64,000 nucleotides of DNA, taken from the NCBI RefSeq assembly GCF_001597725.1, contig NZ_LUTR01000004.1, forward strand, positions 62,001 to 126,000, given 5' to 3'. Positions 42,979-53,817 of the stretch are shown here, one piece after another; the stretch's first letter is position 1; each line of letters begins with the position of its first letter. A program made the position numbers and the translations under genes. The DNA comes from Neptuniibacter marinus (GTDB lineage Bacteria; Pseudomonadota; Gammaproteobacteria; Pseudomonadales; Balneatricaceae). The notes beneath the pieces were generated by a model. It was not told where the DNA came from. It worked only from the letters and a program-made list of their open reading frames with translations, and ran no database searches.

Positions 42979-45756
42979 ATGGCTGAACAGGATCGTCCGA
43001 TCGCTCGTATTCAGGGTGTTACACATAGCTACAAAAAGGTCCATGCCGTTGATGATATAACGCTGGATATTCCTTCTGGTTTAATGGTTGGTTTATTGGG
43101 TCCCGACGGTGTTGGTAAGTCGACTTTGATGGGGCTGATCTCTGGCGCGCGTAAATTGCAAAAGGGGCATCTTGAGGTGCTGGGCGGTGATATGACTTCG
43201 GTCGATCATCGAAAAACTGTTGGCCCTGGGATTGCCTATATGCCCCAAGGGCTAGGTAAAAACCTGTATGCAGAATTAAGTGTTGAAGAGAATCTCGACT
43301 TCTTCGGTAAGCTTTTTGGCCAAAGCACAAGTGAGCGTAAAACACGCATTGAGCGATTAACTAAAGCAACGGGGCTACATCCCTTCCTCTCCCGACCTGC
43401 AGGTAAGCTGTCAGGGGGGATGAAACAGAAATTGGGTCTTTGCTGCTCGCTGATTCATGATCCTGATCTGCTAATATTAGATGAGCCTACCACGGGCGTA
43501 GACCCCCTATCTCGGCGTCAGTTTTGGGCACTGATCGCAACCATTCGTAAAGAACGTCCTAATATGAGTGTACTGGTTTCCACCGCCTATATGGATGAGG
43601 CAGAGGGTTTTGATTGGCTGGTGGCTATGGATGCCGGTCAAGTACTTGATACAGGTACGCCAGAGAGTTTAAAAGAGAAAACCGGCGCTGAGGATTTGGA
43701 AGCGGCGTTTGTGCGGTTGTTGCCTGAAAGTAAACGTGGTGACATGAGTGAATTGGTTATTCCACCTTTAGAAGAAAAGGGTGGGGAGCCCGCGATTGTC
43801 GCTAAAAATTTGACCCGCCGTTTTGGGGATTTTACCGCGGTTGATAATGTTAGCTTTGAGATACAAGCGGGTGAGATTTTTGGTTTTCTTGGCTCAAACG
43901 GTTGCGGTAAAACAACGACGATGAAAATGTTAACAGGATTGTTGCCAGTTTCAGAAGGCGAGGCCTATCTGTTTGGTCATTCTGTTAATGCGGATGATCT
44001 GGAAACCCGCAAACGTGTTGGTTTTATGACTCAGGCATTCTCCCTTTACGGTGAATTGAGTGTCGAGCAAAACCTAAAATTACATGCCCGCTTATTCCAT
44101 TTAACACCGGAGAAAACCGCTGAGCGTATTAATACCCTTGTTGAACGTTTTAGTTTGCGTGAGCATCTGGGTGTATTGGCATCATCCTTACCTTTAGGTA
44201 TTCGTCAGCGCCTTTCTTTAGCGGTTGCAGTTATCCATGAGCCGGAGATGCTGATTCTTGATGAGCCTACATCGGGTGTAGATCCTATTGCGCGAGATGG
44301 GTTTTGGGAGTTGTTGGTTGAGCTCTCACGGAAAGACAAAGTAACAATTTTTATCTCCACCCATTTTATGAACGAAGCGCTGCGCTGTGATCGTATATCA
44401 CTTATGCATGCAGGACGGGTACTGGTTTATGATGAGCCCAAGCACTTGGTTGAGGCAAAAGGAGCTGCTTCGTTAGAGGAGGCCTTTATTGGTTACCTTG
44501 AAGACGCGATCGGTGATAAGAGTGATGAAGCGAATAATGATAGTGCTATTCCAGCCACCTCACTAGCTGAAACCGCTGTAGGGTTGAGCGATGTTGAGCT
44601 CCCTCAGTCGTCAGAGACAAAAAAACAAGGGTTTAGTCTAAACAGGCTGCTTGCATATAGCTATCGCGAAATTATGGAGGTGATGCGAGATCCAGTGCGT
44701 ATGGCGTTTGCCTTTCTTGGTAGCTCTCTGTTGTTGATTGTTATCGCATATGGCATCTCATTGGATGTTGAAGATTTAACTTATGCTGCACTCGATAATG
44801 ATAAAACCCCCGAAAGTCGTGAATATCTGAGTAACTTTGAAGGCTCGCGTTATTTTAGTGAACAACCGGCGTTAACCAGTAAAGAGGAGCTTGAACGGCG
44901 GTTGAAGTCCAATGATATTACCTTAGCTATAGAGATCCCACCGGGCTTCGGTCGCGACCTTAAAAAAGGAGAAACACCGAGTGTTTCAGCGTGGATCGAT
45001 GGCGCTAATACCACTCGAGCAGGCACTATTGCCGGTTATGTCAGCGGTGCACATATTCATTATCTGACCCAATTAGCGACGAATGCAGGTGTTGATGCAA
45101 GTGCGGTCTCAAAAGTCACGCTTGAGCCACGCTATCGTTATAACCCTTCGTTCGAGACCATCTACTCTATGGGGCCGAAGACTCCAGCTATGTTGCTATT
45201 ACTGTTTCCAGCGATTTTGATGGCGGTAAGTATGGCAAGGGAGAAGGAGATCGGTACTATCACCAACTTTTATGTCACACCAACAAGCCGATTTGAATTC
45301 TTGCTTGGTAAGCAATTGCCCTATATTGCGATTGGTATAGTCAACTTTATTATTTTGACCTTGCTGGTGGTGTTTCTGCTGGATGTGCCTCTGAAGGGGA
45401 GTCTATTAGGTTTATCATTAGGAGCACTGTTCTATATTTTTGCTGCGACTAGCTTTGGTTTATTGATCTCAACTGTTACAAAATCTCAAGTGGCGGCGGT
45501 TTTTGCTACGGCTATTCTCTCCATTATGCCGACAATTAATTTCTCTGGTTTAGTTCAACCGACCTCTACTATGGAGGGGGGCGGACATCTAATCGGTCTA
45601 TTGTGGCCCGCAACCTATTATATGCATCTGAGTGTAGCCGCGTTTACTAAAGGATTAAGTTTCTCTGAATTGATGGGGGATATTCTTCTACTTGCTGTGT
45701 TTGGGCCGATTTTAGTCATTATTGCGGCTACATTTTTGAAAAAGCAGGAGGCCTGA
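42979..45756 (+). CDS. ABC transporter with two ATPase domains fused to a permease (RbbA-like)
   Basis: The protein holds two ABC domains and a C-terminal ABC2 membrane domain. The first has Walker A GPDGVGKST, signature LSGGMKQKL and LLILDEPTTGVDP. The second has GSNGCGKTT, signature SLPLGIRQRLSLA and LILDEPTSGVDP. The permease (about 565-925) includes YSMGPKTPAMLLLLFPAILMAVSMAREKEIGTI-type spans. This architecture is that of RbbA; an exporter role with YhiI and YhhJ is more likely here than ribosome binding. The frame also opens with GTG at 42970. It is 2 bases before the last gene of the operon. Confidence 0.88.
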   Translation: MAEQDRPIARIQGVTHSYKKVHAVDDITLDIPSGLMVGLLGPDGVGKSTLMGLISGARKLQKGHLEVLGGDMTSVDHRKTVGPGIAYMPQGLGKNLYAELSVEENLDFFGKLFGQSTSERKTRIERLTKATGLHPFLSRPAGKLSGGMKQKLGLCCSLIHDPDLLILDEPTTGVDPLSRRQFWALIATIRKERPNMSVLVSTAYMDEAEGFDWLVAMDAGQVLDTGTPESLKEKTGAEDLEAAFVRLLPESKRGDMSELVIPPLEEKGGEPAIVAKNLTRRFGDFTAVDNVSFEIQAGEIFGFLGSNGCGKTTTMKMLTGLLPVSEGEAYLFGHSVNADDLETRKRVGFMTQAFSLYGELSVEQNLKLHARLFHLTPEKTAERINTLVERFSLREHLGVLASSLPLGIRQRLSLAVAVIHEPEMLILDEPTSGVDPIARDGFWELLVELSRKDKVTIFISTHFMNEALRCDRISLMHAGRVLVYDEPKHLVEAKGAASLEEAFIGYLEDAIGDKSDEANNDSAIPATSLAETAVGLSDVELPQSSETKKQGFSLNRLLAYSYREIMEVMRDPVRMAFAFLGSSLLLIVIAYGISLDVEDLTYAALDNDKTPESREYLSNFEGSRYFSEQPALTSKEELERRLKSNDITLAIEIPPGFGRDLKKGETPSVSAWIDGANTTRAGTIAGYVSGAHIHYLTQLATNAGVDASAVSKVTLEPRYRYNPSFETIYSMGPKTPAMLLLLFPAILMAVSMAREKEIGTITNFYVTPTSRFEFLLGKQLPYIAIGIVNFIILTLLVVFLLDVPLKGSLLGLSLGALFYIFAATSFGLLISTVTKSQVAAVFATAILSIMPTINFSGLVQPTSTMEGGGHLIGLLWPATYYMHLSVAAFTKGLSFSELMGDILLLAVFGPILVIIAATFLKKQEA

Positions 45757-45758
45757 AG

Positions 45759-46883
45759 ATGAAAACTTGGATCAATATCTTCTGGCTTGGTATTAAAGAG
45801 CTGCGTAGCGTTTTTAGTGATCTAGTGATGGTCATACTGATCATCTATTCGTTTAGTTTAGCAATCTATTCGCAAGCTACAGCGACCAGTGAATCAGTTA
45901 ATAATGCCTCTATTGCGATTGTTGATGAAGATCATTCGACACTTTCGCGTGCTATTGCAAACGCCCTTTATCCGCCTTATTTTAAAACGCCCGAACTTAT
46001 CTCGCCTGCTGAGATTGATGCGTCTATGGATCTGGATCGGTTTATGTTTGTTGTCCAAATCCCGCCACAATTTGAGGAAGATGTACGCCGAGGCCGCCAG
46101 CCTAGTGTTCAGATCGATATTGATGCCACGGCGGTGACTCAAGCCAGTTTAGGTAACAGTTATATTCAAAATATTGTTGTTGATGAGGTTAATCACTTTA
46201 TCAACCGTTCTGATGAAACAACAGTTTATCCCGTGACGTTAGTCCAGCGCCGCGCTTTTAATCCCAATGGTACAGGCATGTGGTTTGGCGCGATTAATGC
46301 GCTGATTAATCAGATATCTATGATTACCATTATACTCACCGGGGCCGCACTGTTGCGTGAGCGTGAACATGGCACTATCGAGCACCTATTGGTAATGCCG
46401 CTAAGCTCGTTTCAGATCGTGATGTCTAAGGTTTTAGCTAATGGACTCATTATTCTTGTTGCCTTTTCTCTGTCTATGCTCATCGTTGTAGAAACTATTC
46501 TGGATGTACCGATTAGTGGATCCCGTTTTCTGCTGGTGGGAGGGACAACTATTTATCTATTTGCTGCTGCCGCTATAGGCATTTTCTTAGGCACTATAGC
46601 GCGTACTATGGCGCAGTTTGCGTTGTTGATGATTATGGTGATCATACCTATAACTATGCTTTCCGGTGGTCTAACGCCAATTGAGAGTCAGCCTGAAATT
46701 ATCCAGCCGGTGACTTGGTTCTTACCTTCCCGTCACTATATGTCATTTGCTCAGGCAGTGATCTTCCGTGGCGCTGATATCACAATTATTTGGCCCCAAC
46801 TGCTGATTATGATAGGTCTAGGTAGTATCTTTTTTAGTGCTAGTCTTGGGTTATTTAGACGTTCCATCGCTGTTAGTCGTTAA
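45759..46883 (+). CDS. ABC-2 type permease (YhhJ-like)
   Basis: A membrane protein with an N-terminal span, a large periplasmic loop (about 40-170) and five further spans near 185-365. It has TILTGAALLREREHGTIEHLLVMPLSSFQIVMSKVLAN, the hallmark of ABC-2 permeases of the YbhR/YhhJ kind. The ribosome-binding site ggagg lies in the end of the RbbA-like gene, so translation is coupled. Together with the two upstream genes it forms a complete exporter. Confidence 0.92.
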   Translation: MKTWINIFWLGIKELRSVFSDLVMVILIIYSFSLAIYSQATATSESVNNASIAIVDEDHSTLSRAIANALYPPYFKTPELISPAEIDASMDLDRFMFVVQIPPQFEEDVRRGRQPSVQIDIDATAVTQASLGNSYIQNIVVDEVNHFINRSDETTVYPVTLVQRRAFNPNGTGMWFGAINALINQISMITIILTGAALLREREHGTIEHLLVMPLSSFQIVMSKVLANGLIILVAFSLSMLIVVETILDVPISGSRFLLVGGTTIYLFAAAAIGIFLGTIARTMAQFALLMIMVIIPITMLSGGLTPIESQPEIIQPVTWFLPSRHYMSFAQAVIFRGADITIIWPQLLIMIGLGSIFFSASLGLFRRSIAVSR

Positions 46884-47044
46884 TCTGCAACAGATTGAAT
46901 GATGCGATGCACAATAAACTTCTCTAAAATTGGATAAGAAACAGCTATAAAATTAATCTCGCTCAATGTCGCGCTGCAGCATTTTGACTATACTCTTAAC
47001 ATATAGAGAGCAGAATGTTCCATAAGATATAAGAGGGATTGAAG

Positions 47045-48934
47045 ATGGAATCGCACGGGTTAGAGCAGTCTGGTAGTAATCAGACCGATCAGGCAGGTGA
47101 AGTTAAGGCAAAAGAGCAAGGGGAGGCAAGTACAGCTTGTCATGCTAGCTTTGCTCATAAAGACCCTACAGATTATTTTACTCAACTGTTGGGTAAAGAT
47201 TCATACTATCCACTTTCTTTTCAAGAGACGCTGGATAAGAGTGTTAACGCATCTATAGCGCGTTTTACGGGGGGGCTTTCTCCGAGCGGCTTATCCGCGG
47301 CTTATACTGACTGGGCGGCTCATCTTGTTACAGCACCGGGCAAGCAGATTCAACTGTTTGAAAAAGCGCTTAAAAAAGCCATACGTCTGGCAAATTATGC
47401 AGGTTTTTGTGCGCCGGGCGTTAATCCTGAAGCGGCATCTCCTTGTCCCTGTATCGATCCATTACCTCAAGACAAAAGGTTTAGTGGAGAGGCGTGGCAG
47501 AAATGGCCCTACAATCTCTTTTACCAATCTTTTTTGTTAAACCAGCAATGGTGGTACAACGCAACAACGGGTGTGCGAGGGGTTACTCCGCAGCATGAAA
47601 ATGTGGTTGAGTTCGCAACGCGACAAATCTTAGATCTTTTCTCTCCCTCCAACTACCTGTTGACCAATCCTGAATTGCTGGAACAAACACAAAAAGAGGG
47701 CGGGCAGAACTTACAGCGGGGAATGCAAAACTTCCTAGATGACCTACAGCGCATGCTTAATGATCAAAAACCCGCGGGCACAGAAGGGTTTCAAGTCGGC
47801 AAAAATCTCGGGATCACGCCGGGCAAGGTGGTTTATCGTAATCGCTTAATAGAATTGATTCAGTATGATGCAGTGACTGAAAAAGTTCATCCTGAGCCTA
47901 TTTTTATCGTCCCAGCATGGATCATGAAGTATTACATTCTTGATCTTTCACCAGGGAATTCCCTCGTTAAGTATCTGACAGAACAGGGCTTCACTGTATT
48001 TATGGTGTCTTGGAAAAATCCAGACCATGATGATCGTGATCTCGGTATGGATGATTATCGTACCCTCGGTATTATGAATGCATTAGCGCATATAGATAAG
48101 ATTACAGGAGGCCAACCTGTTCATGGGGTAGGTTACTGTCTCGGGGGAACATTACTTTCTATTGCCGCTGCAGCGATGGCACGTGATGGTGATGAACGGT
48201 TTAAAAGTCTTTCTTTATTTGCCGCCCAAACGGATTTTACCGAAGCGGGTGAATTGATGCTGTTTATCAATGAGAGCCAGGTTACCTTTTTAGAAGATAT
48301 GATGTGGGAGCAAGGCTACTTAGATACTAAACAGATGGCTGGAGCTTTCCAACTACTGCGTTCCAACGATCTGATCTGGTCACGTATGGTGCATGATTAC
48401 CTAATGGGTAAACGGGCTAAGATGAATGATCTAATGGCGTGGAACAGTGATGCTACTCGTATGCCTTACCAGATGCATTCCCAGTATCTTCGTCAACTTT
48501 TCTTAAATAATGCACTGGCTGAAGGCCGATATATTGTCGATAGCCGGCCAATTGCAGTTTCTGATATTAGAGTCCCTATTTTTGCAGTCGGCACTGAACG
48601 AGATCATGTGGCTCCTTGGCGTTCGGTTTATAAACTTCACCTTCTTGCTGATACCGATGTGACTTTCCTATTGACCAGTGGAGGGCACAATGCCGGTATT
48701 GTTTCTGAGCCGGGTCACCCCCGTCGCCGTTATCGCATAGCAACACGTAAACATGCCGATCGTTATCAAGATCCTGATACATGGTTTGCTGAGCATGAAA
48801 CACAAGATGGATCTTGGTGGCCTGAATTAGCCGATTGGTTGAAGGAACGCTCTGGTGATTTAATTGAGCCCTCCTTTAATGCGGAAATAAAGCCGATTTG
48901 TGATGCACCGGGTACTTATGTTTTGCAAGATTAA
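47045..48934 (+). CDS. phaC: class I poly(3-hydroxyalkanoate) synthase
   Basis: PhaC polymerises hydroxyacyl-CoA into storage polyester granules. The alpha/beta-hydrolase core contains the lipase-box-like GYCLGG with the catalytic Cys (about residue 365), the Asp in GTERDHVAPW and the His in SGGHNAGI. The N-terminal domain has QKWPYNLFYQSFLL. An N-terminal extension (about 45 residues, Gln/Glu-rich) and a Cys-containing insert (SPCPCIDPL) are notable. The length (629) is at the long end. I chose the ATG at 47045 (agaggga upstream). No phaA/B/R or phasin gene is adjacent. Confidence 0.92.
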   Translation: MESHGLEQSGSNQTDQAGEVKAKEQGEASTACHASFAHKDPTDYFTQLLGKDSYYPLSFQETLDKSVNASIARFTGGLSPSGLSAAYTDWAAHLVTAPGKQIQLFEKALKKAIRLANYAGFCAPGVNPEAASPCPCIDPLPQDKRFSGEAWQKWPYNLFYQSFLLNQQWWYNATTGVRGVTPQHENVVEFATRQILDLFSPSNYLLTNPELLEQTQKEGGQNLQRGMQNFLDDLQRMLNDQKPAGTEGFQVGKNLGITPGKVVYRNRLIELIQYDAVTEKVHPEPIFIVPAWIMKYYILDLSPGNSLVKYLTEQGFTVFMVSWKNPDHDDRDLGMDDYRTLGIMNALAHIDKITGGQPVHGVGYCLGGTLLSIAAAAMARDGDERFKSLSLFAAQTDFTEAGELMLFINESQVTFLEDMMWEQGYLDTKQMAGAFQLLRSNDLIWSRMVHDYLMGKRAKMNDLMAWNSDATRMPYQMHSQYLRQLFLNNALAEGRYIVDSRPIAVSDIRVPIFAVGTERDHVAPWRSVYKLHLLADTDVTFLLTSGGHNAGIVSEPGHPRRRYRIATRKHADRYQDPDTWFAEHETQDGSWWPELADWLKERSGDLIEPSFNAEIKPICDAPGTYVLQD

Positions 48935-48945
48935 GGGGATGAATC

Positions 48946-51336
48946 ATGCTTAATGATCTGCATACTGCTTCTGAATCCGATCAAGTTAATAGTGGGCTCA
49001 CATCTAAGGAAGCCGAGCTGCGGTTAACTGAGCAGGGCGCTAACGAAATCATCGAACAGAAAGAGAGCGCGTTACGGAAAATCCTCTCCTATTTCTGGGG
49101 GCCTATCCCTTGGATGATTGAAGCGGCGGCTGTACTCTCTGCACTGGCTCAGGACTGGCCTGACTTTTTGATTATTCTAACTATGTTAGCTGTGAACGCC
49201 GGGGTCGCCTTTTGGCAGGAGCGTAAAGCGGATAATGCAGTTGAACTCTTAAAGAAAAAACTCGCTACTTCAGCGCGGGTACTGCGTGATGGCAGTTGGC
49301 ATGATCTTCCTGCGCGTGAGCTTGTTCCGGGTGATCTTATCCACCTAAAGCTGGGTGATGTGGTGCCCGCTGATGTTGAGTTGTTGAAAGGCGCAGGCCT
49401 TTCCATTGATCAGTCCGCTTTGACGGGTGAATCACTACCCGTCGAAAAAAATGCTAAGGATGTGGCTTATTCTGGTTCCATTGTACGCCTTGGTGAGATG
49501 ACCGCTGTCGTAACAGCGACAGGAATGCGAACCTATTTTGGTAAAACGGCTGCATTGGTCGAGCAGGCAGGCGCACCGTCACATTTTCAGCAGGCAGTAT
49601 TAAAAATTAGTAACGCCTTAATCGTGGCGACATTAGTATTGGTTGCCGTGATTCTTACCTACGGTTGGTTCCGGGGTGATCCTCTGCTTGAAACCCTACA
49701 ATTTTCGCTTATCTTAACGATCGCTGCGATTCCCGTGGCACTGCCCGCTGTGTTGTCGGTTACTTTAGCCGTTGGTGCAATGACATTAAGTCGCTTAGGC
49801 TCCATTGTCTCCCATTTAGCTGCGATCGAAGAGCTGGCGGGGATTGATGTGCTCTGCTCAGATAAAACGGGAACTTTGACCCAAAACCGATTAGTGGTGG
49901 GAACGCCGGCGTTGGTCGAAGCAAAAGAGACGGAACAGGTGTTATTCGCCGCCGCACTAGCCTGTGAGCCAGAGAGTAATGATCCGATCGATAGCTCTAT
50001 TCTTAGTGCTCTAGACCATGCCGAAAATTTAGGTAAGGCTAAGGTTGATCTCTTCACGCCGTTCAATCCCGTGAGCAAAATTGCTGAGGTAGAGGTAACG
50101 CTGGAGAGTGAAAAACGTTATATAGCTAAAGGGGCTCCACAATCTATCTTAGCTTGGGCACAGGCATCGGACGAGACGCAAGCCGCGGTAGAAAAGCAGA
50201 TTGACACATTGGCAGCGGATGGTTATCGCGCTCTGGCGGTAGCTGAACGTATAGGTGATCAGCCAGCGCAAGTGCTAGGTTTGTTACCCCTTTATGATCC
50301 ACCCCGTGAAGATAGTGCGACTACAATTTCTGCACTTAGGAGGTTAGGTGTAGCGGTTAAAATGGTCACAGGTGATCATATTGCTATCGCTCGACAGATT
50401 GCTGGAAAGTTAGGTATAGGTAGTAATTTCATCACCGCTGACAAGGCATTTTCTAAAGAGCATAAAATGACGGCAAGCGAGATCCTTGAGCGTGATGGTT
50501 ATGCTCAGGTTTTTCCTGAACATAAATTCGAGATAGTGCAAACCTTACAGTCCAGCGATCACTTAGTGGGCATGACCGGCGACGGCGTAAACGACGCCCC
50601 AGCACTACGTCAAGCGGATGTAGGGATTGCGGTCAGCGGTGCAACGGATGCAGCACGGGCCGCAGCTGACTTAGTATTAACTGAGCCGGGTTTAGGCGTG
50701 ATTCGCAGTGCAGTTGAGGAGGCGAGACGCATTTTTGAGCGCATGACCGCCTACGCTATTTTTCGTATCAGTGAAACGGTTCGCGTTTTACTGTTTATGA
50801 CGCTCTCCATTCTTGTTTTCGATTTTTATCCAGTGACGGCAGCGATGATTGTATTGCTGGCGCTACTCAATGATTTCCCGATCATGATGATCGCTTATGA
50901 TAACGCTAAGCCTGCGCCGCATCCTGTGCGCTGGGATATGCATAGAGTCCTGGTTCTTTCGAGTGTTCTCGGTATCTTGGGGGTTATCTCTAGTTTTGGT
51001 CTGTTCTGGATTGCTGAATCAATTTGGGAGTTACCACGTCCGACCATTCAAACATTGATCTTTCTTAAATTACTGGTTGCAGGGCATCTGACCATTTACT
51101 TGACCCGTAATAATGGTCATTTTTGGGATCGTCCATTTCCGAGCCTTAAACTCTTTATCACAACAGAGTTGACTCAAGTGGTTGGAACATTCGCCGCTGT
51201 TTACGGATGGTTTGTTGAGCCTATTGGTTGGTCGATGGCGCTAACGGTTTGGGGCTATGCGCTGGCTTGGTTTCTTATTAATAATATGGTTAAACGCTTA
51301 GTGCTACGTAATATTATAAATACTAATCAAGCTTAA
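48946..51336 (+). CDS. P-type H+-transporting ATPase (type IIIA)
   Basis: The 796-residue pump has the P-type ATPase motifs. These are TGES (about 160), the transmembrane-4 motif IPVALPAVLS, the phosphorylated Asp in CSDKTGTLTQN (about 306), KGAPQSI, and GDGVNDAPAL. The overall pattern and length match plasma-membrane proton ATPases of the Pma1/AHA type found in some bacteria and archaea. There is no N-terminal metal-binding domain, ruling out copper or zinc pumps. It starts 11 bases after phaC with a strong aaggggat ribosome site, so the two are probably one transcript. Confidence 0.92.
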   Translation: MLNDLHTASESDQVNSGLTSKEAELRLTEQGANEIIEQKESALRKILSYFWGPIPWMIEAAAVLSALAQDWPDFLIILTMLAVNAGVAFWQERKADNAVELLKKKLATSARVLRDGSWHDLPARELVPGDLIHLKLGDVVPADVELLKGAGLSIDQSALTGESLPVEKNAKDVAYSGSIVRLGEMTAVVTATGMRTYFGKTAALVEQAGAPSHFQQAVLKISNALIVATLVLVAVILTYGWFRGDPLLETLQFSLILTIAAIPVALPAVLSVTLAVGAMTLSRLGSIVSHLAAIEELAGIDVLCSDKTGTLTQNRLVVGTPALVEAKETEQVLFAAALACEPESNDPIDSSILSALDHAENLGKAKVDLFTPFNPVSKIAEVEVTLESEKRYIAKGAPQSILAWAQASDETQAAVEKQIDTLAADGYRALAVAERIGDQPAQVLGLLPLYDPPREDSATTISALRRLGVAVKMVTGDHIAIARQIAGKLGIGSNFITADKAFSKEHKMTASEILERDGYAQVFPEHKFEIVQTLQSSDHLVGMTGDGVNDAPALRQADVGIAVSGATDAARAAADLVLTEPGLGVIRSAVEEARRIFERMTAYAIFRISETVRVLLFMTLSILVFDFYPVTAAMIVLLALLNDFPIMMIAYDNAKPAPHPVRWDMHRVLVLSSVLGILGVISSFGLFWIAESIWELPRPTIQTLIFLKLLVAGHLTIYLTRNNGHFWDRPFPSLKLFITTELTQVVGTFAAVYGWFVEPIGWSMALTVWGYALAWFLINNMVKRLVLRNIINTNQA

Positions 51337-51380
51337 ATTAGGTGATAAATTTTTACGTTAAGTCGCGTTACACAGATAAA

Positions 51381-51410
51381 AACCACCGTAGCGATACGGT
51401 GGTTTTTTTA
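51381..51410. terminator. bidirectional terminator between P-type ATPase gene and ahpF
   Basis: A perfect 10-bp stem (aaccaccgta / tacggtggtt) with a 4-base loop, with T run after and A run before, lies between convergent genes. Confidence 0.92.
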
Positions 51411-51432
51411 TGGATTTAGCTAAGGGCGTTAA

Positions 51433-52995
51433 TTAGTTGCGAATCAGGTAATCAAACGCGCCGAGAGCTGCGGTTGCACCCGCGCCCATGGAGATAATGA
51501 TCTGCTTAAACGGCACTGTTGTAACATCACCTGCAGCAAAAACACCGGGTAAGCTTGTTTGACCGCGGCTATCAATCACGATCTCACCTCGATCACTTAA
51601 TTCAAGGGTGTTCTTCAAAAAGTCGCTGTTAGGTACTAAACCAATTTGGACGAAGATACCGGCAACATCAACTACATGACTTTGATCGGTTTTGCGGTCT
51701 TTATAGCTTAGACCTATTACTTTGTTACCATCACCAAGCACCTCAGTGGTCATCGCATCTTTAATGATAGTAATGTTTGGCAACGATTCCGCTTTTTGAA
51801 CTAATACCGCATCGGCACGCAAGGTATCGGCGAACTCCAGCACGGTTACATGCTCAACAATACCAGCAAGATCTATAGCCGCTTCGATGCCGGAGTTACC
51901 CCCACCAATCACGGCAACAGGCTTACCTTTAAAGAGCGGACCATCACAGTGAGGGCAGAAGGCGACCCCTTTAGTTTTGTACTGCTCTTCGCCTGGTACG
52001 TTCATTTCGCGCCAGCGTGCGCCGGTCGCTAAAATGACCGATTTAGCGGTGAGAACAGCACCGTTTTCTAGCGTCACTTGTTTGATCTGTTTGCCATCTT
52101 CACCGACAATATCGAGAACCTCCACCGCCCGTTGGTTGGTCATTACGTCTATATCGTATTCTTTAACGTGCTCTTCTAATCCGGCTACGAGTCGAGGGCC
52201 GTCGGTGGCTTTAACCGATATGAAGTTTTCGATAGCCATGGTATCCATCACCTGACCACCAAAGCGGTCAGCAACAATACCGGTGCGAATACCTTTACGC
52301 GCAGTATAAATAGCGGCTGATGCCCCCGCAGGGCCACCCCCGACGACTAATACATCAAAAGGTGCTTTGGCGTTTAGTTCGGCGGCTTGTTTTTCCTCAG
52401 CACTATCATCAACCTTATTCAGAATTTCTTCTAAGGTCATGCGGCCATTACCGAAAGGTTCGCCGTTTAGTAGAAGAGTCGGTACTGCCATAATGCCTTG
52501 TTCTTCCACTTCTTTAGGGAAGACACCGCCATCAATCATGGTGGCGGTGATATTCGGATTGAGAACCGCCATCAGGTTAATCGCCTGAACCACATCTGGA
52601 CAGTTATGGCATGACAGCGAGATATATACCTCAAAATTTAACGTCTTAGATAGACTTTTCGCCTGTGCCTGTAGCCCAGCCTCTTCCTTACTTGGGTAAC
52701 CACCCGCTTGTAGTAAAGCTAAGACCAATGAGGTGAACTCATGACCCATAGGTACACCAGCAAAGGTTACGCGTGCTGTTTCACCTTGCGGACCCACCGC
52801 CATACGTGGCACACGGCCTGTATCATCGGTTTTAATGGTCAAGGTTATCTTGTCTGAAATCTCTGCAATTTCTCGTGCGAGTGTTTCCAGCTCTTTAGAT
52901 TTTGGTGTTTCGTTGGTAGACACCGTCAACTCAATCGGATTATCGATCTTCTGAAGGTAGGTGCCCAGTTGTTGTTTCATGTTGCTATCTAACAT
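51433..52995 (-). CDS. ahpF: alkyl hydroperoxide reductase subunit F
   Basis: AhpF is the NADH-dependent flavoprotein disulfide reductase that recycles AhpC. The N-terminal tandem thioredoxin-fold domain has the CHNC centre ([11 protein letters not shown]). The FAD/NAD domain starts [15 protein letters not shown] and carries the redox pair in [13 protein letters not shown], then [15 protein letters not shown] and VFAAGDVT. The length (520) is standard. It is downstream of ahpC on the same strand, with a gap of about 140 bases. Confidence 0.96.
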   Translation of the reverse strand: MLDSNMKQQLGTYLQKIDNPIELTVSTNETPKSKELETLAREIAEISDKITLTIKTDDTGRVPRMAVGPQGETARVTFAGVPMGHEFTSLVLALLQAGGYPSKEEAGLQAQAKSLSKTLNFEVYISLSCHNCPDVVQAINLMAVLNPNITATMIDGGVFPKEVEEQGIMAVPTLLLNGEPFGNGRMTLEEILNKVDDSAEEKQAAELNAKAPFDVLVVGGGPAGASAAIYTARKGIRTGIVADRFGGQVMDTMAIENFISVKATDGPRLVAGLEEHVKEYDIDVMTNQRAVEVLDIVGEDGKQIKQVTLENGAVLTAKSVILATGARWREMNVPGEEQYKTKGVAFCPHCDGPLFKGKPVAVIGGGNSGIEAAIDLAGIVEHVTVLEFADTLRADAVLVQKAESLPNITIIKDAMTTEVLGDGNKVIGLSYKDRKTDQSHVVDVAGIFVQIGLVPNSDFLKNTLELSDRGEIVIDSRGQTSLPGVFAAGDVTTVPFKQIIISMGAGATAALGAFDYLIRN

Positions 52996-53136
52996 AAATC
53001 ACCGTCCGGATTGAATTGAGTTAAAAATATGTGAGTGTGGAGTTCCCACCATCAACAGGCTTGTTCACGTCGATGGTGGGTGTCTCTCTTTGGTTATGGC
53101 AGGCCTTAGGTAAAGGCGCCCATTACCGGTATCGGA

Positions 53137-53694
53137 TTAGATTTTGCCGACTAGATCAAGAGAAGGAGCCAATGTTGCTTCACCTTCTTTCCATTTAGCT
53201 GGGCATACTTCACCAGGGTGAGCTGCAACATACTGAGCCGCTTTAATTTTGCGCATCAGATCATCTGCATCACGACCAATACCTTCCGCAGTAATCTCCA
53301 TCGCCTGAATTACACCTTCTGGATCGATTAAGAAAGTTGCACGGTCAGCTAGGCCTTGGCCTTCACGCAGTACACCGAAGTTGCTAGTAATCGTGGCTGT
53401 TTGATCGCCTACCATGTAGTAGTTAATAGTGCCGATAGCATCAGACGTGTCGTGCCATGCTTTGTGGCAGAAGTGTGTATCAGTAGAGACAGAAAACACT
53501 TCAACACCCATTTTCTGAAGCTCTTCATATTTGCTAGCAAGATCTTCTAGCTCAGTTGGACATACAAATGTGAAGTCCGCTGGGTAGAAAAAGAAAACAG
53601 CCCATTTACCGATAACATCCGCTTCAGTGATCTCGACGAATTCACCTTGTTTAAAGGCAGTTGCTGAGAAAGGCTTGATAGTTGTATTAATCAT
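53137..53694 (-). CDS. ahpC: alkyl hydroperoxide reductase subunit C (2-Cys peroxiredoxin)
   Basis: AhpC reduces hydrogen peroxide and organic peroxides through its peroxidatic Cys, in [12 protein letters not shown] (Cys 45), and a resolving Cys, in GEVCPAKW. The start at 53694 follows ggag at the correct distance and matches the family start [13 protein letters not shown]; the open frame extends 42 codons further but that part is not peroxiredoxin-like. The length (185) is typical. A candidate OxyR site lies about 110 bases upstream, and ahpF follows. Confidence 0.95.
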   Translation of the reverse strand: MINTTIKPFSATAFKQGEFVEITEADVIGKWAVFFFYPADFTFVCPTELEDLASKYEELQKMGVEVFSVSTDTHFCHKAWHDTSDAIGTINYYMVGDQTATITSNFGVLREGQGLADRATFLIDPEGVIQAMEITAEGIGRDADDLMRKIKAAQYVAAHPGEVCPAKWKEGEATLAPSLDLVGKI

Positions 53695-53802
53695 TGTGGT
53701 AACTCCAGTCGTTAAATATGTGGGCAAGCTATCTGCTTGGGAACGAGATCTATGATGCATGACTGGATGGAATAGATTAAATTGATTGTTTTTAATGAGA
53801 CA

Positions 53803-53817
53803 ATAGTAATAATCTAT
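53803..53817 (-). promoter_or_regulatory. candidate OxyR half-operator upstream of ahpC
   Basis: ATAG-N7-CTAT (atagtaataatctat) matches the central OxyR repeat. On the minus strand a TTGTCT -35 like element overlaps its edge, with TTAATC 17 bases downstream. The outer OxyR repeats are poorly matched. ahpC is a classical OxyR target, which supports the call only indirectly. Confidence 0.4.

Noticed and set aside
49659-50078. 139-codon minus-strand frame inside the P-type ATPase gene
   Set aside because: It is antisense to the conserved DKTGT region; no independent support.
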